Assembly: GCA_017941355.1 (NCBI GenBank)
Contig: JAGAWN010000224.1
Span: forward strand, 1 to 40,370
DNA length: 40,370 nt
Direction: 5' to 3'
From: Ruminiclostridium sp.
GTDB lineage: Bacteria > Bacillota > Clostridia > Oscillospirales > Ruminococcaceae
The translations under genes were made by a program, and so were the position numbers. Shown in pieces: positions 24,555-32,924 of this stretch; within the stretch, counting starts at the first letter, position 1, and the number at the start of each line of letters is the position of its first letter. The notes beneath the pieces were generated by a model that saw only the letters and a program-made list of their open reading frames with translations, was not told the DNA's origin and made no database searches.

Positions 24555-26920
24555 TATGTTACGGGGTTTGTATCGTCTATATCTATCTCCTCTGTTGTGT
24601 CCTGATCGTCTATATCCGACAGACCGATTTCTTCGATCACCAGCTTCGGGCTTTCGAGCAGGGCTTTCCGGAATTTCTCTGCAAAGCCCTCCGACAATGC
24701 AAAAACATTGTTCATACTTGTGCGCACCAGAAGTGTATTGCTGCCGACCCGCAAAACCACATTTCCGCTGTGATATCCGTTCACATAGAGATAAATACGT
24801 CCGCCGGAGCTACCCTGAGGCTCGTCGGTAAGATACTGCGCTGACGCAAACTCCGCTTTCAACATTTCGGTCAGTTTTTTCAATTCTGCCTCGTCGGTAA
24901 GCGATACAAACACGTCTTTCCCGTTTATTGACGTGTGGTACTGTATTCTTCCGATACCCGTAAAGCCCTTGTCCGCAAGATACTCGCCGAGTGTGCCGTA
25001 TATCGGGATAGTTATATTATTTGCGGCGGATATCGCTTTCAGCGAGTTTTCAAGTTCACCCTCCGCGTAAGCTGTACGGAAAACATTTGCACCGTCCCGG
25101 ATATACATATTTCCGTCTGCGCGCAGTATGAATGTCAGTCTCGCGTGATTCCTCAGCATCACGCTTATCATGACCTCATAATTTATCACCTCATTTGGAC
25201 TGCATTTTTTAACCGTTCTGTTCCGATATTTTGTAAGCAGTCCGATGATATAGTCAGTACCGATCCTGCCGCCGTTTATAGCTGTATCGTATACATCCCG
25301 GACATCACACCATGATTGAGAGATACTGTCAGCAGTAACTTCAAGTGCGCTCGCGATATCACCGACTGTCGAGACGGTTTCCGGAATAAGAAGTTTTTTC
25401 AACTTGTTGAATAAACTTGCTGTATCCGCTTTGCTGACGGTAAACCGTATTATTCCAAGAACATACATTTTGTTGTTATAGAACACATTGTTTGTTATCT
25501 CAACAACTCCGTCTTCACTGACTCGTATAAAAAAGCTTATGGTATTTGCGATATCATCTTCATCGTCCGGTTCCTCGATTATATCCTCGTCTTCCTCTCC
25601 GATATTAAAATAGGAACTGTAATTCCGCCACGCGGAATAGTTGTTATATCTGTCCGTCATGATATGAACAGGCTGTTTTACGTCCATTATCTGCAATTCA
25701 AGCGTCTGTTTCCCCTGCCCTATCGCCGCGTTTGAGGAAGCTTTTGCGCTTCCGAGACTGTGTATAAAGTCCTGTATGAATTCATAGTCTGTGAGATTCA
25801 TCGAAAGTGCCGCAGCATTGTAGTTGTCACCGCTGTAGTAGTATGACCCGTTCCAAGCGTAAAGCTTGTCGAATGTCAGACCAAAGTTTTCGGCGAAAAC
25901 TTTGTCAAGCGTATCTCCCTCATTCACGGTGATAGCTGTATTTGTCTCCACGGCTGCATCGTCATCGCTGTCGTCAACAATAATAGTAATATCATCATTG
26001 TCAGACTCTTCGCTGTCCACAACTACATCATCATCAGAATCATCATCTGTATCATCAACCGATTCAACTTCTTCATCATCACTTATAATGTACGCATCAT
26101 CACCTTCATCTGCCGGAATATCTATATCAATATCATTTTCTTCGTCTGTGTTTTTTTCGGTCACCGGTACTACTACAGCAATGCCGGAACCTGCGTCTGT
26201 CTCATTCCCGGAAGATTCCTCGTCATCGTCAATAAGTACAGCCGTAACATCTCCGGATTCTTCATATTCATCTTCCGTTGTCTCTTGTTCCGTATTTCCG
26301 GCAGATTCTTCACTTTCAGCCTCCGATGTGGTATCATTGTTTACCGTGACCGTGACGTGTTCGCCGGTATTGTCAGTATTATCCGTTATCCCGGCAGACG
26401 CTTCCTCCGCAGCAGTTGAAGCTGTAGTTTCCTCCGCAGTAACGCTCGTGGTACCTGACGTACCTATCTCAGACTGCGGGATTCCGGCAGTTTCGGTTGT
26501 ATCGGGAGTATCGCTTCCCTCCGGATCTCCGGAAGTATCGGACAGTACATCAGAAACCGGCTCCGTGCTGATCTCAGGTTCATCGGTATCGGTAATTACC
26601 GGTGACACCGCAGATACAACTGTTTCCGATACCGGTGCAGCCGTTGTGACCGATGTTTCGGCAGGTTCAACCACTATCCTGCCGTTCATAATGACAGGCA
26701 CAATAACCGCTGCGCCGACGGCTATCACTATCGCCGCTGCAGCCGCAAGGTATTTCGTGTACCGGTATATCCGCGGTCTGTCGGTTTTCCGGATAAGCAC
26801 GCTCATTCTGCGTTCAAACTCCGCAGACGGTACATATCCGGTTTCCGCGGTGTCGCGCAGTTCCAGTGAATACCGGGGCGTAAGCACTTCACCGAGCGCT
26901 TTTGTAAGTATATCTTCCAT
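24554..26920 (-). CDS. Large membrane protein with acidic linker, probable anti-sigma factor or sensor
   Basis: I do not recognise the family, but position and layout suggest an anti-sigma factor. The 788-residue protein has a short cytoplasmic N-terminus (about 1-55), one membrane helix (about 57-78), and a very long linker (about 85-345). The linker is first Thr/Ser/Val/Pro-rich, then extremely Asp/Glu-rich. A probably extracellular region of about 440 residues follows. Within it, two segments near 600-660 and 700-770 share a strand-strand-helix pattern: a three-strand stretch, an ...NVF... motif and a helix with LK/RKAL. A third related segment may lie near 450-520. It starts 17 bases after the ECF sigma gene, typical of sigma/anti-sigma pairs. 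No catalytic motif is visible. Confidence 0.75.
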   Translation of the reverse strand: MEDILTKALGEVLTPRYSLELRDTAETGYVPSAEFERRMSVLIRKTDRPRIYRYTKYLAAAAAIVIAVGAAVIVPVIMNGRIVVEPAETSVTTAAPVSETVVSAVSPVITDTDEPEISTEPVSDVLSDTSGDPEGSDTPDTTETAGIPQSEIGTSGTTSVTAEETTASTAAEEASAGITDNTDNTGEHVTVTVNNDTTSEAESEESAGNTEQETTEDEYEESGDVTAVLIDDDEESSGNETDAGSGIAVVVPVTEKNTDEENDIDIDIPADEGDDAYIISDDEEVESVDDTDDDSDDDVVVDSEESDNDDITIIVDDSDDDAAVETNTAITVNEGDTLDKVFAENFGLTFDKLYAWNGSYYYSGDNYNAAALSMNLTDYEFIQDFIHSLGSAKASSNAAIGQGKQTLELQIMDVKQPVHIMTDRYNNYSAWRNYSSYFNIGEEDEDIIEEPDDEDDIANTISFFIRVSEDGVVEITNNVFYNNKMYVLGIIRFTVSKADTASLFNKLKKLLIPETVSTVGDIASALEVTADSISQSWCDVRDVYDTAINGGRIGTDYIIGLLTKYRNRTVKKCSPNEVINYEVMISVMLRNHARLTFILRADGNMYIRDGANVFRTAYAEGELENSLKAISAANNITIPIYGTLGEYLADKGFTGIGRIQYHTSINGKDVFVSLTDEAELKKLTEMLKAEFASAQYLTDEPQGSSGGRIYLYVNGYHSGNVVLRVGSNTLLVRTSMNNVFALSEGFAEKFRKALLESPKLVIEEIGLSDIDDQDTTEEIDIDDTNPVT

Positions 26921-26937
26921 AGTTATCCCTCACACAT

Positions 26938-27489
26938 TCAGACTGTAATCCCCTGCTCGTCCAGCAGTTCCCGCAGCTTGATACGGGCGCGTTCCGATCG
27001 CTTTCTTACCACAGCCTCCGATACTCCGAGAGCGGCTGCTGTCTCTTTAACGGACAGACCTGTGACATTTTGCAGATAAAGCGTCTGTGCGTATATCTCC
27101 GGCAAAGAACGGATAGCCTCGACCACCCGCTGATATCCGTAATCCCCCAGCACCTCGTCGGACACGTCCGAACTTTTATCCGGCAGTTCTTCGTCCTCGT
27201 CAAGCGGTATCTCCCTGCGCCTGTTCCGCGCCCGCAGAATGTCGTATGCGCAGTTCTTAACGATAACACAGTAACAGGCGGCACGTTCCTGACCGCTGCG
27301 TTCTTTCAGTTTGCCGAAGTTATCGGCGATCTTAAGGAATGCGCAACTCACGGCTTCCTCCGCGTCATGGTAATTGTCGGTAATGTTATAAGCTATTGCG
27401 ATCATCTTGTTCTTATATCTTTTGTATGCGTGTTCAAACAGAACCCTGTCCTCGGGTTCGTCGAGCATAGCCATATAAACAGATATCAT
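26938..27489 (-). CDS. ECF-type RNA polymerase sigma factor (sigma-70 family)
   Basis: This is an alternative sigma factor that redirects RNA polymerase, probably on a cell-envelope signal. The 183-residue protein has region 2 (about 10-75, with AYNITDNYHDAEEAVSCAFLKIADN, a form of the DAEDxxQ motif) and region 4 (about 120-175, RSLPEIYAQTLYLQNVTGLSVKETAAALGVSEAVVRKRSERARIK seen in part as a helix-turn-helix). Regions 1 and 3 are missing, as in ECF factors. The ribosome site is weak (AAAGGTG, 11 bases before ATG 27489). A downstream membrane protein gene probably encodes its controlling partner. Confidence 0.92.
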   Translation of the reverse strand: MISVYMAMLDEPEDRVLFEHAYKRYKNKMIAIAYNITDNYHDAEEAVSCAFLKIADNFGKLKERSGQERAACYCVIVKNCAYDILRARNRRREIPLDEDEELPDKSSDVSDEVLGDYGYQRVVEAIRSLPEIYAQTLYLQNVTGLSVKETAAALGVSEAVVRKRSERARIKLRELLDEQGITV

Positions 27490-27525
27490 AGTTCTGCCGC
27501 ACCTTTCAATAAAATGATCCTATCT

Positions 27526-27546
27526 CAGACGGAGAATATCCGTCTG
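27526..27546 (-). promoter_or_regulatory. Perfect inverted repeat in the leader of the sigma gene
   Basis: CAGACGGA (27526-27533) and TCCGTCTG (27539-27546) form an 8-bp perfect inverted repeat with a 5-base loop, about 37 bases before the sigma ATG. No T run follows, so an operator or mRNA hairpin is more likely than a terminator. No convincing housekeeping promoter is seen in the 198-base gap. Confidence 0.5.
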
Positions 27547-27649
27547 AATATATAACGTTTTTCAGTCATTGTTTGTGACAGATCAATGCTTGTTTTCCAA
27601 AATTTTGTATAATATGACAAATACAACAGTCTTGTTTTGTTTATTTTTA

Positions 27650-27681
27650 CAACAAAACAGGCATACAACTCTGTATGCCTG
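27650..27681 (-). terminator. Terminator of the stp-prkC-rsgA operon
   Basis: On the minus strand, CAGGCATAC (27681-27673) pairs with GTATGCCTG (27666-27658), a 9-bp stem with a 6-base loop, followed by TTTTGTTGT. It lies 6 bases after the rsgA stop. Confidence 0.88.
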
Positions 27682-27687
27682 TCATCA

Positions 27688-28560
27688 TCAGTGTTTCTTT
27701 TCGTTTTCGGCTGTCTCGGTGTAAAGCCGCGAATAGCTTTCATATCTTGACTGCGGTATTTTCCCTGCCGCAAGTGCAGCAGTAACTTCACAGCCTATCT
27801 CTTTCAGATGTGCGCAGTCGCTGAACCTGCATTTTCCGATATACGGTGCAAATTCCCGGAAACAGTCCGCCAATTCCTCTTTTGGGATACGTCCGTACCG
27901 TTCGATATCCACCGTAGAAAACCCGGGAGTATCAGCGATATAACCGCCGTCAAGCGGGTACATTCTTACTTCGCGGGTGGTATGTCTGCCGCGTCCGAGT
28001 TTGCGGCTGATCTCGCCGGTCTCGCTGCAAAGCTCCGGGAATATCCGGTTCATCAGGCTGGACTTGCCCACCCCCGAATTACCGATCAGCGCAGTCACCT
28101 TTCCCGCGGCGTATTCGCGTATCTCAGCGGCATCTTTGTTTATATCCGTGAAGAAGCATTTATAACCTGCACCCGCATAAACGTCCGCAAGCTCCGCGCA
28201 GCCCTGCTTGTCGGTCTTTGTGAATATCAGCGCAGTTTCAATATCCTTGCTTTCAAATATCGCTATCAGTTTATCTATGATATACGCGTTTGGCGCGGGT
28301 TCGCAGGAAGATACCACAAACAGTATCATATCGAGATTTGCCAGCGGCGGACGAACAAGGTAATTCCGACGTTCACCTATGCTGTCAATGACCGGTTCTG
28401 CGTTATCGTCGGTGATAACACATACATTGTCGCCCACAGCGGGAGAAACAGACTTGTTCCGGAATATCCCGCGTGCCCTGCAATCGAGCAGCCCGTCTGC
28501 CGTTTCCGTCCGGTATATGCCGCCCACCGAGCTGATGATCTTTCCGTTGAGCTTTTTCAT
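27688..28560 (-). CDS. rsgA: Small-subunit ribosome assembly GTPase RsgA
   Basis: RsgA is a circularly permuted GTPase that checks late 30S subunit maturation. The 290-residue protein has an N-terminal OB-fold (about 1-65). The GTPase motifs then come in permuted order: G4-like FTKTD, G1 GNSGVGKSSLMN (about 160-171) and G3 DTPGFSTVD. A C-terminal zinc site follows, built from Cys and His in CRFSDCAHLKEIGC. The ATG overlaps the prkC stop codon by one base (TGATG), which indicates coupled translation. The stp-prkC-rsgA order is widespread in Firmicutes. Confidence 0.95.
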   Translation of the reverse strand: MKKLNGKIISSVGGIYRTETADGLLDCRARGIFRNKSVSPAVGDNVCVITDDNAEPVIDSIGERRNYLVRPPLANLDMILFVVSSCEPAPNAYIIDKLIAIFESKDIETALIFTKTDKQGCAELADVYAGAGYKCFFTDINKDAAEIREYAAGKVTALIGNSGVGKSSLMNRIFPELCSETGEISRKLGRGRHTTREVRMYPLDGGYIADTPGFSTVDIERYGRIPKEELADCFREFAPYIGKCRFSDCAHLKEIGCEVTAALAAGKIPQSRYESYSRLYTETAENEKKH

Positions 28561-30809
28561 CAGCCCTCCGCTACGATCTGGTCGTCGTCATTGGAAGAAA
28601 CGGGAGTTTCATCAACTTCCTCGTTTGCGTTATTACCGTGACTCTCCGACTCACCGTTATCCTCGGAAGCAGGCTCATCCGCGGCAGTCGTCTCAACGGG
28701 AGTTTCATCTGCCGAGACCGCGCTGAGAAGCTGCTTGAACACTTTGCCGTTGAAGTTGGAATTATCAACGCCCCAGTCCTTGATCGGCTCTCCGTTGTCA
28801 TCAACGTTTGTGAAATCTACGCGGCAGTTGAAGAAAGTACCCTCTGCGCCGGTATCTATAGAACGTACCCTTACTGCGTATTCATGCTGACCGTTGTTAC
28901 TGAATGACCATACAAAGTTATCCAGCAGGCTTAAGTTCTTTACCTCGGTCATATCCTCCTGCAGCGTACCGTCGATGTAGTATTTGAATTCAAACTCACC
29001 TGACGCAACGCCCTTGATGTTGATCTTTATGGTTGCGGTGCGGGACTGAACTCCGCCGCTGCTTACCACTATCTCGACTATCGTATTCTTTACAACCACA
29101 GTGGTAGGAGCAATGCTCTGACTTATAACGTGACCCTCTTCGACCTCGTTGCTCGGCTGACGAAGCACGGTAAGAAGTATGTCATACTCCTGCGCACGAA
29201 GCTCCGCGCTTCCGAGGGAAAGGTTGATAAGCTGCGGAACAGCTGTAGTCTCGTCGCTTGCGCCGTTGCTGACATAGCAGGTAACGGTGGTACCTACCTC
29301 AACGAAGTCATGCGCTGCGGGATTTGTGCGTATTACGCAGTTTGCGGCAACGTCATCGTCGTCCTGTCTGATTATCTCGTATTTCAGCTCCTGCCTTGAA
29401 AGCATGGTGATAACATCATTTATCGGTTTCTCAACAAAGTCGTCTATTTCCACCAGCTTAGGACCGTTGCTGACAGTTACCTCAACGTTCTGGTTCTTCT
29501 TTATTGTTCTGCCCGGCATGACGCTCTGGTTCATTACCACATTCTTCGGGTATTTGGAATCATATTTGAGAGTCGGGGTGAGATTGAAGTCTCCGTACTC
29601 CGAAAGAACATCGTCCCATGTCATATTTAGCAGGCTCGGCATTTTGACTTCCTCGCCCGCGGCGCTCTCGATGTAGCCCACGTTGGTAGTAACCACCGTG
29701 TAGATCAGCCATGCGGTCATTATGACAAACGCCGTGGCAAGCGCAAACAGTATCGGCAGTACCGGTGAACGTCTGCGGCGTTCATAATAGAACTCGTCGT
29801 CAAAGTATTCCTCGTTGTCGTCATACTCGTCATCGAAGCTGTCGTCACCGTCATCGTCCGTTTCAAGTACACGCTTTTTCTGCTTGTTGGTATGCTGTTC
29901 CTTTGCCGTTTCGGGATCAATCTTGTCAAAATACTTGGTGGAGCCGTCGGTCGAGAAATACTTGTACTCAAAAACAATGCTCGGATTCTTCTTGAATTCC
30001 TCGATATCCTTTATCATCTCACCCGCGGTCTGATAACGCTCAGAAGGCACTTTCTGCATCGCCTTCATTGTTATTTCCTCAAGACCTTCCGGTATCGAGC
30101 TGTTTATCTCGGTCATCTTGCGGGGCTTTGTCTGCATATGCTTCAAAGCAATGGAGACCGGGTTATCGCCGTCGAAAGGCTTTACGCCGGTAAGCATTTC
30201 ATACAGCATGACTCCGACGGAATAAATATCGCTCTTTTCGTCGGTAACTTCTCCCCTTGCCTGCTCCGGGCTGATATAATGCACAGAGCCTATCGCTTTC
30301 TCTGAGATCGTCTTGTCAGTCTCACGGTTGAAATGCGCGATACCGAAATCCATGACCTTTATCGTACCGTCCGCAAGCAGCATTACATTCTGCGACTTGA
30401 TATCGCGGTGGACTATGCCCCTGTCATGCGCGTGCTGGAGCGCACGGAGTATCTGCGTTGTGAAGTGTACGGCATCACGCCATTTAAGCACGCCCTGCCG
30501 CTCGATGTATTCGGTGAGTGTGATACCGTCGATATATTCCATTACGATGTACTGGATCTTATCCGTGAATCCGACATCGTAGATCTTTACAATATTTTTG
30601 TGAGAAAGAAGCGCAATAGCCTTGGATTCATTGCGGAAACGGCGGAGGAAGTCCTCGCTCTTGGCAAACTCGTTCTTGAGTATCTTCACCGCGACCGTCT
30701 TGTTCTCGGTGATATCCGTTGCCTTGTATATATCAGCCATTCCGCCGACACCGATAAGCTCCGTAAGCTCATAACGGTTATCAAGCTTCTTTCCGATGTT
30801 CTTGTCCAT
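28560..30809 (-). CDS. prkC: PASTA-domain serine/threonine protein kinase
   Basis: This is a membrane kinase that senses cell-wall fragments and phosphorylates proteins on Ser/Thr. The 749-residue protein has a cytoplasmic kinase domain (about 10-270) with GVGGMADIYKA, the catalytic loop VHRDIKSQNV and the DFG motif in VMDFGIA. A very acidic juxtamembrane segment, one membrane helix (about 350-372) and three PASTA repeats (about 385-585) follow. Beyond these come a further beta-rich domain and an acidic, Ser/Thr-rich tail that most PrkC proteins lack. The partner phosphatase gene lies 49 bases upstream and rsgA overlaps downstream. Confidence 0.94.
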   Translation of the reverse strand: MDKNIGKKLDNRYELTELIGVGGMADIYKATDITENKTVAVKILKNEFAKSEDFLRRFRNESKAIALLSHKNIVKIYDVGFTDKIQYIVMEYIDGITLTEYIERQGVLKWRDAVHFTTQILRALQHAHDRGIVHRDIKSQNVMLLADGTIKVMDFGIAHFNRETDKTISEKAIGSVHYISPEQARGEVTDEKSDIYSVGVMLYEMLTGVKPFDGDNPVSIALKHMQTKPRKMTEINSSIPEGLEEITMKAMQKVPSERYQTAGEMIKDIEEFKKNPSIVFEYKYFSTDGSTKYFDKIDPETAKEQHTNKQKKRVLETDDDGDDSFDDEYDDNEEYFDDEFYYERRRRSPVLPILFALATAFVIMTAWLIYTVVTTNVGYIESAAGEEVKMPSLLNMTWDDVLSEYGDFNLTPTLKYDSKYPKNVVMNQSVMPGRTIKKNQNVEVTVSNGPKLVEIDDFVEKPINDVITMLSRQELKYEIIRQDDDDVAANCVIRTNPAAHDFVEVGTTVTCYVSNGASDETTAVPQLINLSLGSAELRAQEYDILLTVLRQPSNEVEEGHVISQSIAPTTVVVKNTIVEIVVSSGGVQSRTATIKINIKGVASGEFEFKYYIDGTLQEDMTEVKNLSLLDNFVWSFSNNGQHEYAVRVRSIDTGAEGTFFNCRVDFTNVDDNGEPIKDWGVDNSNFNGKVFKQLLSAVSADETPVETTAADEPASEDNGESESHGNNANEEVDETPVSSNDDDQIVAEG

Positions 30810-30858
30810 TCAGCTCAGTTCCTTTCATCGGACAGTTCGTATATATGAGTAATTATGT

Positions 30859-31587
30859 TCATACCTCGACCAAAGCGACGGAAACATTGTCTCTGCCGCC
30901 GTTGCCGAGCGCGTAGTCTATCAGAAGATCACAGGCACGGGAAATCGGATTGTTCACTATTATCTCTGCGATCTCAGCATCGTCGCCGTAGGCGTGGAGT
31001 CCGTCGGAAGAGAAAAGCAGAATGTTGCCTTCGTCGAGGTCTATCTCGAAGTAATCGGGAGTAATGTTGCGCTCCGCACCGACAGCGCGCGTAATGCGGT
31101 TCCTGTCCGGGTGGATCTTGCTCTCTTCTTCGGTGATCTCGCCGCGCTCGATAAGCTTGCGGACGTATGTATGGTCTTTGGTGATCTGCTGTATGCTGTC
31201 GTCGAAGATGTGATATGCCCTGCTGTCTCCGACATTGATTATGTAGGCTCTGCCGGCATAGATGATACCGGCTACACAGGTAGTACCCATACCGTACTTG
31301 TCGGACTCCCTCGAAGCGCGGTCAAACACAAGGCTGTTTGCAGCCGTTACAGACGTTATGAGAAGGTTGCGTATGAAATTGCGGTTTATATTACCGCGGA
31401 AACCTTTTCTTATCCTGTCCGACATAAACTCGACAGTCATCTCGCTGGCAACGCTGCCGGCGTTCTCTCCGCCCATTCCGTCACAAAGTATTACCGCAAC
31501 AGCGTCATCTTCGAGCATATCTGTCCATACTCTGTCCTGATTCTCACTTCTTTTCAGACCGATATCGGTCTTGGAAAAGCATTTCAT
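30859..31587 (-). CDS. stp: PP2C-family serine/threonine phosphatase
   Basis: This enzyme removes phosphate from Ser/Thr of PrkC and its targets using two metal ions. The 242-residue protein has the PP2C motifs in order: GLKRSENQDR near the start, ILCDGMGGENAG (about 33-44), a GTTCVAGII strand, NVGDSRAYHI, and near the end LLFSSDGLHAY and GGRDNVSVALVEV. The metal-binding Asp residues are all present and the length is normal. It is the first gene of the stp-prkC-rsgA operon and has GAGGGG upstream. Confidence 0.94.
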   Translation of the reverse strand: MKCFSKTDIGLKRSENQDRVWTDMLEDDAVAVILCDGMGGENAGSVASEMTVEFMSDRIRKGFRGNINRNFIRNLLITSVTAANSLVFDRASRESDKYGMGTTCVAGIIYAGRAYIINVGDSRAYHIFDDSIQQITKDHTYVRKLIERGEITEEESKIHPDRNRITRAVGAERNITPDYFEIDLDEGNILLFSSDGLHAYGDDAEIAEIIVNNPISRACDLLIDYALGNGGRDNVSVALVEV

Positions 31588-31647
31588 ACCGACCCCTCTT
31601 TTCTACGGGTAAAATAACGGCAAAAGCCATAGATCTCTATCTTATCT

Positions 31648-31676
31648 ATTATACACTAAAACTCTGAATAAATCAA
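31648..31676 (-). promoter_or_regulatory. Promoter of stp-prkC-rsgA
   Basis: On the minus strand, TTGATT (31676-31671) and TATAAT (31653-31648) are 17 bases apart, 60 bases before the stp ATG. Two near-copies of GTNACAAATTT (about 31687 and 31709) lie between it and rlmN. Confidence 0.75.
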
Positions 31677-31730
31677 CTGTAAAATGGTTACAAATTTCTT
31701 ACAATGAGGTAACAAATTTAGTGATTTATC

Positions 31731-32762
31731 TCAATTTGCAATACTGTCCCGGCGCAGCTGCCCGCAGGCGGCATTTATATCGGCACCGAGCGTTCTCCGC
31801 ACAGTGGCGTTGATACCGCTGTCCGTAAGCATTTTCTGAAATTCCCGGACTTTCGCGCTTCTGCGGTATTCCCGCTCGCGTATCTCATTCACGGGTATCA
31901 AATTAACATGACAAGGTGAAAGCGGTCTCAGCAGCTTTATAAGCTCCTTTGCGGTTCCCGGGTCATCGTTTACCCCGGAGATAAGCGCGAACTCAAAGCT
32001 TATACGCCTTCCCGTCTTATCGAAGTAGTACCTGCACGCCGACATCAACTCTGCCGTGTCATACCGTTTGTTTACGGGCATTATCGCACTGCGCTTTTCG
32101 TCAGTCGGAGCGTGCAGGGATACCGAAAGCGTGAGTCCCGTTTTCATATCCGCAAGTTCTCTGATGCGCGGAACTATCCCGCAGGTGGAGAGCGAAACAT
32201 GACGCAGGCTCATATTCTTGCCCTTTTCGGACGAAAGCAGCGACAGGAATTTCATAACATTGTCGAAATTGTCAAGCGGTTCGCCTATTCCCATTAATAC
32301 AAGGCTCTCAACCTTTCTGCCGCTGTCGCGTTCAGTCTCATATACCTGCAACAGCATCTCCGAGGGTGTAAGGTCACGGACAAATCCGGCTTTTGTGGAA
32401 GCACAGAAGCTGCACCCCATTTTGCAGCCTACCTGAGTCGAGATACACAGACTGGTGCCGTGTCTGTAGCTCATAAGAACTGTCTCGCAGCGCTCTCCGT
32501 CCGCGAATTCATACAAATACTTGACCGTACCGTCAAGCCGGGATTCAAGCTTTCGTTTTACCGCAGCGCGCGGTATCACATACAGTCCGTCAAGCTTCTC
32601 GGTAAGCGCCCCCGGAAGATTCGAGCAATCTGCAAACGCGGTCACACGCTTTGCATGAAGCCAGTCAAAAAGCTGTGACGCGCGGAATTTTTTCTCGCCG
32701 AGAGCCGTGATCTCTGCCTCAAGCTCTGCGGGAGTGAATGAAAGAATGTCTTTTTTGTTCAT
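31731..32762 (-). CDS. rlmN: 23S rRNA A2503 / tRNA A37 C2-methyltransferase
   Basis: RlmN is a radical-SAM enzyme that methylates C2 of A2503 in 23S rRNA and of A37 in some tRNAs. The 343-residue protein has the iron-sulfur motif CKMGCSFC (about 112-119), GIGEPLDNF for SAM binding, SLHAPTDEKRS, and a late cysteine in NAACGQL that acts as the catalytic methyl carrier's partner. The N-terminal helical domain FRASQLFDWLHAKRV is also typical. No Shine-Dalgarno sequence is visible before ATG 32762. Just upstream lies the repeat cassette at 32815-33430, which may have displaced the original leader. It ends a long operon that begins beyond the window. Confidence 0.95.
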   Translation of the reverse strand: MNKKDILSFTPAELEAEITALGEKKFRASQLFDWLHAKRVTAFADCSNLPGALTEKLDGLYVIPRAAVKRKLESRLDGTVKYLYEFADGERCETVLMSYRHGTSLCISTQVGCKMGCSFCASTKAGFVRDLTPSEMLLQVYETERDSGRKVESLVLMGIGEPLDNFDNVMKFLSLLSSEKGKNMSLRHVSLSTCGIVPRIRELADMKTGLTLSVSLHAPTDEKRSAIMPVNKRYDTAELMSACRYYFDKTGRRISFEFALISGVNDDPGTAKELIKLLRPLSPCHVNLIPVNEIREREYRRSAKVREFQKMLTDSGINATVRRTLGADINAACGQLRRDSIAN

Positions 32763-32814
32763 ATTATTTAAAATGTAGGCTCTGTCACATCGTTCGATTG
32801 ACTTTCACTAAGAA

Positions 32815-32924
32815 AAATCAGAATTTGGCGCGACGGCGCCTCCGGATCCGTATGTTACTTTTCATCAGAGGAATGGTTTTCTACCTCGCAGCCGTTATTA
32901 TCTGCTGTGATAAATCATAATTTA
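32815..32924 (+). repeat. Left copy of an inverted 97-bp repeat unit
   Basis: This 110-bp segment is the reverse complement of 33318-33427 with about five mismatches. The unit repeats every 97 bases between the boundary motifs AAATCAGAATTT (32815-32826) and AAATCATAATTT (32912-32923). Its core is G+C-rich, with the small palindromes GGCGCGACGGCGCC-like and CGGATCCG. On the plus strand it could encode the same 30-odd residues as the end of the 98-residue membrane protein, but with no start signal. The right end overlaps the stop codon of the orphan gene. Confidence 0.9.

Noticed and set aside
25866-26948. 360-codon open frame on the plus strand, very Ser-rich
   Set aside because: It is the antisense of the acidic and Thr-rich linker of the membrane protein. 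Repetitive GAT/GAA codons on one strand give long open frames on the other. No ribosome site.
32738-32920. 60-codon plus-strand frame over the left repeat copy
   Set aside because: It has no ribosome site. It reads only because the repeat encodes the end of the 98-residue protein on the other arm, so it is a repeat-derived fragment.
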